A stretch of 64,000 nt of DNA from NCEH01 sp043195095 (GTDB lineage Bacteria; Pseudomonadota; Alphaproteobacteria; Rhizobiales; Xanthobacteraceae), in assembly GCF_043195095.1 (NCBI RefSeq), contig NZ_JBAFWN010000001.1, one strand, 5' to 3'. Numbering within the stretch: position 1 is the stretch's first letter; each line of letters begins with the position of its first letter. Below, piece after piece: positions 56,689 to 64,000 of the stretch. The notes beneath the pieces are model-generated. The model made no database searches. It was not told where the DNA came from and worked only from the letters and a program-made list of their open reading frames with translations. The translations under genes were made by a program, and so were the position numbers.

Positions 56689-57438
56689 ATGCCCTTGCGT
56701 GATCCGACCGCTCCCTCTCCCTTTCTTTTGCTCGGCGCGGGCCGGGGGGGATCATCGCTTCTGGCGGGCTGCCTGGAGCGTCATCCCGCATTGCTGATTC
56801 GTGCGGAACTTGGCGGCGTGGGCGTTCTCATGGGCGCCGATGAGGCGCAGGTCCCGCCGCCTTCCATGGCGCGCCTGCTGGACTACCGCCTCACCCGCTT
56901 TCGCGCCCGTTGCGATGGCGACCGCAGGGCCAATCCGGAGCGCATCTGGGGCAACAAGATCACCACCGAGCAGGTGCTCGGGCTGAACGCCCACAATCAC
57001 TACAATCTCACTCAGGAGCCGGTGCTGGACCGCTTCGTGTCGGCGATGACGGGATATCGGTTCCTGTTCATCATGCGCGACGGGCGCACGTGCGTGGATT
57101 CCAAAGTGCGGCGGGCCGGGCTCAGCCATGTGGAGGCGGCCCGGCGCTGGTGCGCCTCCGTGCGGGTGCTGGAGCATCTGAGCGGACAAGGCGTGCTGGC
57201 GGGCAGTTTCCGCTATGAGGATCTGATCACGGCGCCGGAAGCCACCTTGCGCGAGGTGGCGGCCTGCGTCGGCGTCGCCTTCGATCCGCTGATGCTGGAG
57301 GGGGCCCGCAGTCCGATCCTGCCGGCGGATTATCGCCACGGCCGGTTCGTCAACGAGAAGGCCGCCGAGCGTCCCAACCTGCCGCCGGCCATCGAACATT
57401 TGATCCGGCCGGACCTCGACCGGCTCGGCTATGCCTGA
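56689..57438 (+). CDS. Sulfotransferase-family protein
   Basis: This 249-residue protein has the two PAPS-binding signatures of sulfotransferases: a 5'-phosphosulfate loop near the N-terminus (LLLGAGRGGSSLLAGCLERH) and a 3'-phosphate motif in the middle (FIMRDGRTCVDSKVRRAG). It should transfer sulfate from PAPS to an unknown acceptor, perhaps a surface glycan. The start is uncertain: ATG 56689 is used; GTG 56656 would add 11 residues; neither has a strong ribosome site. It converges on the DUF1491 gene with a 36-base gap. Confidence 0.8.
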   Translation: MPLRDPTAPSPFLLLGAGRGGSSLLAGCLERHPALLIRAELGGVGVLMGADEAQVPPPSMARLLDYRLTRFRARCDGDRRANPERIWGNKITTEQVLGLNAHNHYNLTQEPVLDRFVSAMTGYRFLFIMRDGRTCVDSKVRRAGLSHVEAARRWCASVRVLEHLSGQGVLAGSFRYEDLITAPEATLREVAACVGVAFDPLMLEGARSPILPADYRHGRFVNEKAAERPNLPPAIEHLIRPDLDRLGYA

Positions 57439-57474
57439 AGCCGCACGAGCGGATGGCAGGCGAGCGGACAGCAC

Positions 57475-57819
57475 TCAGCCGGGGGCCACCTCGATGAAGG
57501 CGCGGCCGGCCTTGTCCTCGATCTCCAGCAGCCACAAGTCCGGATCGAATCGCATTTCCTTGACCATCCGCGCCTCGCTGTCCGCGTCCGGCGAGCCGGG
57601 CGGCACCAGGACCGCGAACAGGCGCGCGCCGGACGTCTCGGCGTCGAAGGCGCTTTGCGGCGCCGGGCCGTAGAGCGCCGCGCAGCCGTCCAGCGTCGCC
57701 ACTTTCACGAACACCGCGCCGGCCTCCTCCGAGCCGCGCCGGCGCACCGCCGCGAACGCGCCCGCGCCATTGGCGGTGCGGATGATGGCGGCGGCGAAAA
57801 TGGCGCTCTTCAGCCGCAT
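57475..57819 (-). CDS. DUF1491-family protein
   Basis: This 114-residue protein matches DUF1491: MRLKSAIFAAAIIRTANGAG at the start, RRRGSEEAGAVFVKV, LYGPAPQSAFD, RMVKEMRFDPDLWLLEIEDK. Function is unknown. It follows the peptidoglycan-binding gene with one base between stop and ATG, so it is the third gene of a minus-strand operon with that gene and a sensor kinase. It is an ordinary part of Hyphomicrobiales chromosomes. Confidence 0.9.
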   Translation of the reverse strand: MRLKSAIFAAAIIRTANGAGAFAAVRRRGSEEAGAVFVKVATLDGCAALYGPAPQSAFDAETSGARLFAVLVPPGSPDADSEARMVKEMRFDPDLWLLEIEDKAGRAFIEVAPG

Positions 57820-57820
57820 G

Positions 57821-58636
57821 TCAGTCGATCACCGAGCCGGAGACCGCGATCAGCTCCTTCACCACCCGGTCGGAAATCTCCCCGTCGGGCGGCAGATTGC
57901 GGTCGCGCTCGAAGCGCTGGACCGCCAGGCGGGTTTCCAGGCCGGGCTTGCCGTCGAGCTTGAGCGGGCCATAGCCGAGCTTGGCGAGGGTTTTCTGCAC
58001 GCCGAGAATGCGCGAGGACGGCGCCAGCTCCGCCGGCGGCCGCACCGAGCCGGTCACCGTGTCCGCACCCGAAAGAGCTATTCCCGGCACCCGCGCGGGC
58101 GGGCGGGTCGCGACGGCGGTCCGCGCGCCGCCGGGCACCGGGGCCGGCGGCATGAGGATCGCGGCGGCGGCCGCCGCGGCCGCGCTCTGATGCGGAGCGG
58201 CCGCGCGCTGCGGGGCGATGTTCATCGGCGCCCCGCCCTCGGGGGGCGCGGCGGGCGCATTGGTGTCGCCGGAAATATTGACCGTGCCGAGAATGCCCCC
58301 GGCGGGGGCGGTGGTGATGGGCACCGCCGTGTTCGCCATGAGGTTCGGCGACAGCGCGGCCGCCGGCACGTGGGTGCCCGCCGCCCCGCCGGCGGCCTGC
58401 GGCTTGGGCGTCGGCACCGGGGCGATGGGCACGGCGGTGCCGCCCGGCAACGGGCCGGGGCGCGTGCCGCTCTGCATCACGAACACATTGGCGAGCACGG
58501 CACCGGTGAGGAGCACGCCCACCAGCGTTGCGAGCCCATCCGCAAAACGCAGCCCGAGCCGGCCGCGCGGGGGTTCCGCGAACGGCATCTCGCCCGGCGC
58601 GCCGGACACATGGCTTTCTCCATAATCTATTCTCAT
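57821..58636 (-). CDS. Membrane-anchored peptidoglycan-binding-domain protein
   Basis: This 271-residue protein has a short cytoplasmic N-terminus, one membrane helix (about 32-54, FADGLATLVGVLLTGAVLAN), a long low-complexity Ala/Pro/Gly linker (55-205) and a C-terminal PG_binding_1 domain (about 208-265, VQKTLAKLGYGPLKLDGKPG). It probably binds cell-wall peptidoglycan in the periplasm. Its ATG overlaps the stop of the sensor kinase (ATGA), implying coupled expression. Confidence 0.88.
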   Translation of the reverse strand: MRIDYGESHVSGAPGEMPFAEPPRGRLGLRFADGLATLVGVLLTGAVLANVFVMQSGTRPGPLPGGTAVPIAPVPTPKPQAAGGAAGTHVPAAALSPNLMANTAVPITTAPAGGILGTVNISGDTNAPAAPPEGGAPMNIAPQRAAAPHQSAAAAAAAAILMPPAPVPGGARTAVATRPPARVPGIALSGADTVTGSVRPPAELAPSSRILGVQKTLAKLGYGPLKLDGKPGLETRLAVQRFERDRNLPPDGEISDRVVKELIAVSGSVID

Positions 58637-60066
58637 GCGCGCCGCCGCTCCCCGTCCGGTTGGGCGGCCGCGCCGGGCCGCGCGAACGGCGCCACGACCA
58701 CGGCCGGGCGGGTCAGCGGCAGGCTGAGCGTCACCGTCGTGCCGCGCCCGAGCACGCTCGCGACCTCGAACGTCCCCTCGTGCAGGCGCACCAGCGCCCG
58801 CACCACCGCAAGGCCAAGGCCGCTGCCGGTGCGCCGGCGCTCCATGTCGCCGGTCTGGAAGAACGGTTCGCCGAGCCGCGCCACGTCAGCCGGCGACATG
58901 CCCGGCCCCTGGTCGGCGACGGCAATCAGCAGGTTGCCGCCCTCGACCCGCGCAGAGACCTCCACCCGCGTGCCCGGCGCGCTCACCTTGAGGGCATTGG
59001 ACAGCAGGTTCAGCAGCATCTGCTTCAAGGCCCGCTGATCGGCGAGGATCGGCGGCACCCGGCTCGACAGGTTGAGCGCGACGCGCACCTCGCGCCGCAC
59101 CGCCTCGATCGCCATCATGTCGTGGCAGGTCTGCGCGAGGCGGCGCACATCCACCGGCTCGACCAGGAGTTCATACGCTCCGGCCTCGACCCGCGACAGG
59201 TCGAGAATGTCGTTCACAACGCCCAGCAGATGCTGGCCGCTGTCGTGGATGATGCGGGCATAATCGGCCCGCTTCTCGCCGTCCATCCGGCCGGCGGCGT
59301 CGCCCAGCAGCATTTCCGAAAAGCCGAGGATGGTGTTCAGCGGCGTGCGCAGCTCGTGGCTCATGGCGGCGAGGAACTGGCTCTTCGCGGCATTGGCGCG
59401 CTCGGCCTCCTGGCGGGCGGCGGCTTCCTGCTCGGCCTTGGCCTTCTGGGCGCCGATGTCGCGCCAGCAGGCGCGCACGCGCCCGCCCTCCAGCGGAAAG
59501 GCGCGCATCTCCATCCACACGAATTCGGGGGAAAGCCCGTCCGCCTCGCAGCGCAGCCGCACCTCGCAGCGCAGGTCATGGGCCACTTGCGTCAATCCGG
59601 CCGCACCCGACACCGCGGCGAGAAAGGCCGGCCGGTCCGCCACCAGGATGCGCTCGAACAGGCCGTGTCCCACCAGCTGCGCGCCCGGCAGCGCGGCGAA
59701 GGGGAATTGCGCATGGGCGATGGTGACCACCTCACCGGAGCGCAGGTGATGGGTGACGAGGGCAAGGTCCGCGCCCGGCCCGGCGCCGCGCAGGCGCACC
59801 GCCGTGCGCGACAACCCGCCGGAAACCCCCGCGAGCGCCGCCGAAACCAGCCCGCAGGCCAGCAGCCACAGGCCGTCGGATGCACCGCCCGAGGCAAGGC
59901 CCGAGGCTTCCGCCAGCAGCACCGCCCCCCCGGCGCCGGCGCACAGCAGCGACAGCGCGCCCAGCGCCTGGGTGCTACGCCGCGCCAGGAGCCCGATATC
60001 GGCGAGGCTGCCCCGTGGGTCGGACGCAGACATCGCGCGCGCATCCGGCCCAAGCTTGTGTCTCAT
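58633..60066 (-). CDS. Sensor histidine kinase with PAS-like domain
   Basis: This 477-residue kinase (from ATG 60066) has two N-terminal membrane helices (about 33-55 and 65-85), a PAS-like region (about 125-205), a coiled coil, HisKA with H237 in AAMSHELRTPLNTILGFSEM, and HATPase_c with VADQGPGMSP and GSGLGLAVVRALV. No receiver domain is present and no response regulator is adjacent. The start could also be ATG 60033 (11 residues shorter); neither has a good ribosome site. It heads an operon with the peptidoglycan-binding and DUF1491 genes. The signal is unknown. Confidence 0.9.
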   Translation of the reverse strand: MRHKLGPDARAMSASDPRGSLADIGLLARRSTQALGALSLLCAGAGGAVLLAEASGLASGGASDGLWLLACGLVSAALAGVSGGLSRTAVRLRGAGPGADLALVTHHLRSGEVVTIAHAQFPFAALPGAQLVGHGLFERILVADRPAFLAAVSGAAGLTQVAHDLRCEVRLRCEADGLSPEFVWMEMRAFPLEGGRVRACWRDIGAQKAKAEQEAAARQEAERANAAKSQFLAAMSHELRTPLNTILGFSEMLLGDAAGRMDGEKRADYARIIHDSGQHLLGVVNDILDLSRVEAGAYELLVEPVDVRRLAQTCHDMMAIEAVRREVRVALNLSSRVPPILADQRALKQMLLNLLSNALKVSAPGTRVEVSARVEGGNLLIAVADQGPGMSPADVARLGEPFFQTGDMERRRTGSGLGLAVVRALVRLHEGTFEVASVLGRGTTVTLSLPLTRPAVVVAPFARPGAAAQPDGERRRA

Positions 60067-60363
60067 CACAGTCGCGACACGCAATGGCTGCCCACAGCGC
60101 CTTGCGGCGCCCCCTCGTTCATCCCACGCAAGCTTGCACGGCGCGCTTAAACGAACTGCTAAGGCCCGCCCGCCAGCCCGGCCAGCGTTAACGATGTCTT
60201 GAAAAGTCGGGGGGCGCGGGGCCGCGCGGGCGCTGCGGCAGGGCCGGCGTTCTGATATCTATGGTTATCCAAAGGTTGAGACCGGCCGCTGTCGGTTTCG
60301 CCAAGGAAAATGGTCCAGGCCCCGGTTCGGGGCCGCCTGGGGGAGCTTGAAGCGAGGCGCTCC

Positions 60364-60759
60364 ATGTTCTTTTTGATCCGCATGACGTTCTGGCTCGGCC
60401 TGATCCTGCTGCTCTTGCCCATCGGCACGTCCGGGGACGGGCGCGAGGTCGGCCCGTGGCAGGCCTTTGTGGCGGTGCAGTCGGCAGTGGCGGACGCGCG
60501 CGGCTTCTGCCAGCGCCAGCCGGACGCCTGCGCGGTCGGCGGCGACATGCTGGTGACCCTCACGGAAAAGGCCCAGGTCGGCATTAAATGGGTGGCGGAC
60601 GCGCTCGGCCATGCCCGCAGCGATGCCGCCGCGCCCGCCGGAACCGCCTCCAGCCACGGCCTGACCCCGCAGGATCTGGTGCCCTCCTGGGGTGGCGAGC
60701 CCGCCGGAACCCCAGCCGCGACGCCCGGCGTGCCCACGCCCCTGAAGCGCCCCGCCTGA
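60364..60759 (+). CDS. DUF5330-family protein
   Basis: This 131-residue protein starts with a membrane helix or signal (MFFLIRMTFWLGLILLLLPI) followed by GPWQAFVAVQSAVADARGFC and RQPDACAVGG, which are typical of DUF5330. The C-terminus is Pro/Ala-rich. The two Cys residues could form a disulfide in the periplasm. Function is unknown. The 297 bases upstream contain TTAACGATGTCTTGA (60188-60202), one mismatch from the CtrA consensus. Confidence 0.85.
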   Translation: MFFLIRMTFWLGLILLLLPIGTSGDGREVGPWQAFVAVQSAVADARGFCQRQPDACAVGGDMLVTLTEKAQVGIKWVADALGHARSDAAAPAGTASSHGLTPQDLVPSWGGEPAGTPAATPGVPTPLKRPA

Positions 60760-60961
60760 AACCTTCGGCCCGGCGCATCCGCGCGCCGCGACCTGCCGGA
60801 CCGCGACCTGCCGTTTCGGCTCAAAAAATCCCGCCGGCGCGCCAACGCGCGGCGCATTTTTTGCTTGTCTCGACTTTTGCCGGGGCTGCGCGCAGCCTAT
60901 ATGGCGCAGAACCGACCAAGGGCGCCGACACGGCGTCGGCGGTGTCTTACGGGCAGGTGCG

Positions 60962-61396
60962 ATGACAGCGGATCAGGATATCGAGGCCCTGGTGGCCGAT
61001 TTCGAGCTTCTCGACGATTGGGAAGACCGGTACCGCTTCGTCATCGAGCTGGGCCGCGCCCTGCCACCTTTTCCCGAGGCCGAGCGCACCGACGCCAATA
61101 AGGTGCAAGGCTGCACCAGCCAGGTGTGGCTGGTGAGCGGGCGGCGCGACGGGCCGGACGGGCCGGTGCTGGAATTCAAGGGCGATTCCGACGCCCATAT
61201 CGTGCGCGGCCTTGTGGCGGTGCTGCTCACCATCCTCTCCGGCAAGGGCGCGCGGGAAATCCTGGAGGCCGATCCGCTGGCGGTGTTCCGCCGCATCGGC
61301 CTTGAGGGTCATTTGACGCCGCAGCGCTCCAACGGCCTGCGCTCCATGGTGGAACGCATCCGCGCCGACGCCCGCGCCGCTCTCGCCGAAGCCTGA
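60962..61396 (+). CDS. sufE: Cysteine desulfuration protein SufE
   Basis: SufE accepts persulfide sulfur from the cysteine desulfurase SufS and passes it on for iron-sulfur cluster assembly. The 144-residue protein has the active C51 in ANKVQGCTSQVWLVSG and the family core DDWEDRYRFVIELGRALPPF. No other suf genes are near, as is usual for this stand-alone copy in Hyphomicrobiales. It converges on the DUF805 gene with 16 bases between stops. Confidence 0.94.
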   Translation: MTADQDIEALVADFELLDDWEDRYRFVIELGRALPPFPEAERTDANKVQGCTSQVWLVSGRRDGPDGPVLEFKGDSDAHIVRGLVAVLLTILSGKGAREILEADPLAVFRRIGLEGHLTPQRSNGLRSMVERIRADARAALAEA

Positions 61397-61412
61397 GCGC
61401 GCCGCGCGCGTG

Positions 61413-61850
61413 CTACCGGCCGGGCAGGATCGTGCCCGTCGGCGCCGGCGCGACGGGCGCGCCATAGGCGAGCGGATCGGGCCCGAACCGGTTCGGTCCG
61501 CGCGTGCCCGCCAGCAGGTTGAAGATCAGGATCACCAGCGCGCCGATGCCGGTCAGCTCCAGCAGCAGCCACCAGCCGGTGCGGTCCGTGTCGTGAAGCC
61601 GACGCACGCTGACCGCCAGGCCCGGCAGGAGATGCACCAGATGCACGATGCCGATGAGAATGCCGTAGCTCTCGAATTCGACCATGCCGTCGCCGGTCTC
61701 CAGCTCGCCGCCGAAGAGCACCAGATCCAGCACCTGGGCCGCGATGCTCAGCAAGAGGACCGCAAGGACATAGAACCAGAAATCCTTGCGGCTGGTGCGG
61801 CCGGTGAAGGTCGCGTATTGGCGCATCGCCTTCAGATAGGAATTGATCAT
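61413..61850 (-). CDS. DUF805-family membrane protein
   Basis: This 145-residue protein has four predicted membrane helices and the DUF805 signatures YATFTGRTSRKDFWFYVL at the N-terminus and SVRRLHDTDRTGWWLLLEL in the middle. It is an inner-membrane protein of unknown function. The start ATG at 61850 is the first in frame. A 130-base gap separates it from the DUF6456 gene upstream. Confidence 0.92.
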   Translation of the reverse strand: MINSYLKAMRQYATFTGRTSRKDFWFYVLAVLLLSIAAQVLDLVLFGGELETGDGMVEFESYGILIGIVHLVHLLPGLAVSVRRLHDTDRTGWWLLLELTGIGALVILIFNLLAGTRGPNRFGPDPLAYGAPVAPAPTGTILPGR

Positions 61851-61980
61851 CCCGCCACCCCATTGCCCCGGCGCGCTCGCACCGCCCCGGCCATTTGAGG
61901 GGATGCCGGCGCCGGGTCAAGGGCGTTCCGGCCAAGCGACAAGGGCAAGAAGGCCCCAGGCTTTTGCCCTTGAGCCATGC

Positions 61981-62559
61981 TCACTCGCTTGCTCCCGGCG
62001 GGGCGTGCCAGGCCCGGCCCGGCACATGGGTGCGGCCGTGGGCGGCGCGGGCCAGGCCGTAATGGGCGGCGAGGCGATCGAGGGCGAGCGCCAGCACCAC
62101 CTTGGCAGTGCGCAACGGCCAGCCGCGTTCGCTTTCCACGCTCTCCAGTCCTTTAAGGAAGCAGCACACATCCAGCAGCACGCCAGACAGTTCCGGCCCA
62201 ACCGCCTCGATCGCCCGATCCACGCGGCACTTGGCCGCAAGCACCGCATCGCTGAAGGCCTCCGGCCCCGTGCCGCCACCGCCGCCGGTCGCGCTCCAAT
62301 TGGTGGTCACGCGCGGGGTCAGCTGGGCGCGGGTGAAATCCGCCCGCAGCCGCTCGCCAGCAAGAGCCTGAACCGGGTCGATGAGGGGCCGGCCATCCTT
62401 GCCCTTGCGGCGGGCGAGCCAGGCCAGCGGGCTCTCGGCCAGATGCAGCGCCACATCCTGTTCGCGCCCGTCCACCAGCACGCGATGAACCGCGACGCGC
62501 GGGCTCGGCCTGCGGGGCGAAGCGCCCCGCCGCACGGGGGATTGGGGATCTGCGCTCAT
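61981..62559 (-). CDS. DUF6456-domain protein
   Basis: This 192-residue protein carries the DUF6456 domain (about 45-180). The domain includes ESPLAWLARRKGKDGRPLID, LRADFTRAQLTPRVTTNW and WPLRTAKVVLALALDRLAAH. The domain is found in Hyphomicrobiales proteins thought to bind DNA, usually next to the DnaA-like protein seen here. The N-terminal 40 residues are basic and probably disordered. Its ATG overlaps the stop of the DnaA-domain gene by four bases, so the two are co-translated. Confidence 0.88.
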   Translation of the reverse strand: MSADPQSPVRRGASPRRPSPRVAVHRVLVDGREQDVALHLAESPLAWLARRKGKDGRPLIDPVQALAGERLRADFTRAQLTPRVTTNWSATGGGGGTGPEAFSDAVLAAKCRVDRAIEAVGPELSGVLLDVCCFLKGLESVESERGWPLRTAKVVLALALDRLAAHYGLARAAHGRTHVPGRAWHAPPGASE

Positions 62560-63035
62560 GCCAAATCTCCGAAAACGGCGGGGCCGACGCCCTGCGCGCT
62601 GCGCATCGGGAGGGGGCCGCCCTGCCCCATCGCCTGGGCCGCGCAGGCTTCGAGCGCGGACAAGGCGCGATCGAAGTCCGGCGCCTCCCGGCGCTGCTCC
62701 ATGCGCGCGCAGGCATAGGCGATGGAGGTGCGATCGCGCCCGAAATGATCGGCAACGGCGCCGCGCGGCACGCCGAGCGTCACATGGGCCACATAGAGCG
62801 CCACATGCCGGGCCAACGTCACCGGCGCGCGGCCGCGCGTGCCCTCCAGATCCTGCGGCGGCACGTGGACGAAAGCGGCCGCGAGCAGGCGGGCCGCGTG
62901 GCAGCGCGCCAGCGCGTCATCCGGCGGCAAAGGTGCGCCGGGCAGCAAGGCTGCGCTTGGGCTGGTGGCACGAGACGCGCACGCGGGCGGCGGCGCGGGG
63001 GGACAGGCTTGGCCTCGGCGGGACTTGAGACGCAT
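62556..63035 (-). CDS. DnaA domain IV-like DNA-binding protein
   Basis: This 159-residue protein has no AAA+ ATPase domain but resembles the C-terminal DNA-binding domain of DnaA: APVTLARHVALYVAHVTLGV then VADHFGRDRTSIAYACARME, close to the DnaA signature. It could bind DnaA-box-like sites and act as a regulator. It is not a replication initiator by itself. The ATG at 63035 is chosen over one at 63038, one codon longer; the choice has little effect. It is the first gene of an operon with the DUF6456 gene. Confidence 0.88.
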   Translation of the reverse strand: MRLKSRRGQACPPAPPPACASRATSPSAALLPGAPLPPDDALARCHAARLLAAAFVHVPPQDLEGTRGRAPVTLARHVALYVAHVTLGVPRGAVADHFGRDRTSIAYACARMEQRREAPDFDRALSALEACAAQAMGQGGPLPMRSAQGVGPAVFGDLA

Positions 63036-63253
63036 CACACTCTCCGATTAGAGTATTTATTCCTATATCGGGAGGCGAATAAAATCAAGACGGGAAAGTT
63101 TTTTGTGCCGCACCGCGTCTGCGAGATATTTTATATCTAATTTAATCAGAAGCTTAGCCTGCATTTGCGGCGATTTTTCCGCCTCGATTTTTAGGAAATT
63201 ATCCCCACATCGGAAAACTGAGTCATGCTGCGGGTTCAGCCACAGGAGGCATC
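63036..63253. promoter_or_regulatory. AT-rich divergent promoter region
   Basis: The 218 bases between the divergent DnaA-domain gene and the 117-residue gene are far AT-richer than their surroundings and contain the inverted repeat GATAT-TTT-ATATC (63123-63135). Both promoters must lie here. MucR/Ros proteins bind AT-rich promoters of this kind, and a mucR-type gene is nearby, but binding is only a suggestion. No confident -35/-10 pair was assigned. Confidence 0.5.
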
Positions 63254-63607
63254 ATGGCGCCCGCTCCCCGCATACAGACCCCCCGCCATTCCCGCTTGGA
63301 CAGGCACGCCGCGCCGTCGCGCGCGGCCACCCCGCCGCATGCGTGCCGCATCCGCGCCTATCGCAGCACGGATAAGGAAGAGGCGATTCACGCGCGGCTG
63401 GAAGGATTGACTCTATTGACCGCAAATAATCGCGCGGCGGCCCAAAGTGCATTGCGTGCCACGCGACGCTCAGCCCGCAGCGGCCAATGTTATGACCCCG
63501 TGCGACATGCGGCTTTGCGGCGGCTGGTTGCGGCTTATGGCGAGGCCTTCCCGAAGGGCGGCCTCAAGCTTTTGCCCAGCGCCCGGCACCCCGCGGACGG
63601 CGCGTGA
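63254..63607 (+). CDS. Hypothetical basic protein
   Basis: This 117-residue protein is rich in Arg, Ala and His and has no recognised domain. The central part, YRSTDKEEAIHARLEGLTLL, may be helical. A perfect AGGAGG stands six bases before the ATG, strong evidence that it is translated. It lies between the divergent DnaA-domain gene and the convergent mucR-type gene. No function can be given. Confidence 0.65.
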   Translation: MAPAPRIQTPRHSRLDRHAAPSRAATPPHACRIRAYRSTDKEEAIHARLEGLTLLTANNRAAAQSALRATRRSARSGQCYDPVRHAALRRLVAAYGEAFPKGGLKLLPSARHPADGA

Positions 63608-63640
63608 CGGGGCAGCCAAAGGTGGGGCTGAGCACTGCAC

Positions 63641-63671
63641 AAATAAAAACGCCGCCCAGCTGGGCGGCGTT
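63641..63671 (-). terminator. Intrinsic terminator of the mucR-type gene
   Basis: A perfect 24-bp palindrome (63648-63671, core GCCGCCCAGCTGGGCGGC) is followed on the minus strand by an A-rich plus-strand run (63641-63649), that is a T run. It lies 120 bases after the mucR stop. It may also terminate the convergent plus-strand gene, though that side lacks a T run. Confidence 0.88.
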
Positions 63672-63791
63672 GCTTGTAACCGTTTTCTTACTGCCGAAGC
63701 CGGCCGCATCCGGCGCCGCCTCCAGGCCCGTTGGCCAAGCCGAGCGCTGCTCGGTCAGGCGGGACCAGACTTGTACGCCGACCTATACAAA

Positions 63792-64000
63792 TCAGCGACG
63801 ACGACGACGCTGCTGGCCAAGACCCATCTGCTTGGCAAGTTCGGAGCGCGCGGCGGCATAATTGGGTGCGACCATGGGATAATCGGCCGGCAGCGACCAC
63901 TTCTCGCGATACTGCTCCGGGCTCATATTGTACTGCGTGCGCAGGTGCCGCTTGAGCGACTTGAACTTCTTGCCGTCTTCCAGGCAGATGATGAAATCAG
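63792..64000 (-). CDS. MucR/Ros-family zinc-finger transcriptional regulator, 5' end beyond the window
   Basis: The last 69 codons of a MucR-type regulator are present: IICLEDGKKFKSLKRHLRTQ, YNMSPEQYREKWSLPADYPM, and a tail GQQRRRRR. MucR proteins repress exopolysaccharide, motility and virulence genes and shape the nucleoid in Hyphomicrobiales. In the finger, the Cys and following Asp (CLED) and the first His (KRH) are present, but the position of the second His is Gln (LRTQYN). The start lies beyond the right edge. A strong terminator follows. Confidence 0.92.
   Translation of the reverse strand, partial: DFIICLEDGKKFKSLKRHLRTQYNMSPEQYREKWSLPADYPMVAPNYAAARSELAKQMGLGQQRRRRR

Noticed and set aside
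58528..60150. Plus-strand frame of 540 codons
   Set aside because: Lies opposite the PAS kinase and peptidoglycan-binding genes, whose motifs are unmistakable.

Overview
The window reads as chromosomal DNA of a GC-rich alphaproteobacterium of the order Hyphomicrobiales (Rhizobiales), most like the Xanthobacteraceae group (Xanthobacter, Azorhizobium, Ancylobacter, Starkeya). The basis is family content: a MucR/Ros regulator beside a DnaA-domain-IV protein, DUF6456, SufE, DUF5330 and DUF1491 proteins, and a YcgN-type protein. A perfect 16-bp ParB site (parS) at 28924 argues for chromosomal, probably origin-proximal, DNA. The genus is inference.

Layout. 1-15.1 kb: a plus-strand operon for alpha-glucan and trehalose metabolism (glgE cut by the window edge, treS-maltokinase fusion, glgB, glgX, malQ, treY), most genes touching or overlapping. 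It can convert trehalose to maltose, maltose to maltose-1-phosphate, and that to branched alpha-glucan, and can degrade glucan again; treZ is not visible. 15.2-16.1 kb: two small genes. 16.3-22.4 kb: a signalling operon (hybrid kinase with three receiver domains, CheR-like methyltransferase, stand-alone CheB-like methylesterase, receiver-GGDEF protein). 22.4-25.1 kb, minus strand: small proteins, the corrinoid-salvage enzyme CbiZ, a PhnA-domain protein and an exported DUF4434 protein. 25.2-28.8 kb: wecB and an orphan bcsB. 28.8-34.8 kb: parS, tex, then a LysR regulator divergent from an aldo/keto reductase and a beta-hydroxyacid dehydrogenase.

34.8-37.9 kb: a lower-GC accessory insert. It holds three unrecognised genes, two of which carry an R-x4-H motif typical of HEPN ribonucleases. 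It is bordered by repeated C-rich inverted-repeat elements and by copies of the last codons of the next gene. 38-44.2 kb, minus strand: one 2069-residue surface or secreted protein with three CBM2 modules, nine Calx-beta repeats and a GH5 cellulase domain placed inside the ninth repeat.

44.4-46.2 kb: a LytS/LytTR two-component system. 46.4-48.2 kb: ugpA and ugpE permeases without ugpB or ugpC. 48.4-57.4 kb: a divergent Hsp70-like protein, a large membrane protein, a YcgN-type protein, a class A penicillin-binding protein, a DUF1214/DUF1254 pair and a sulfotransferase. 57.5-64 kb: a typical Hyphomicrobiales core block (DUF1491, peptidoglycan-binding protein, PAS kinase, DUF5330, SufE, DUF805, DUF6456, DnaA-domain protein) ending in a mucR-type gene cut by the window edge. 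No tRNA, rRNA, CRISPR array, intact insertion sequence or phage gene was recognised.
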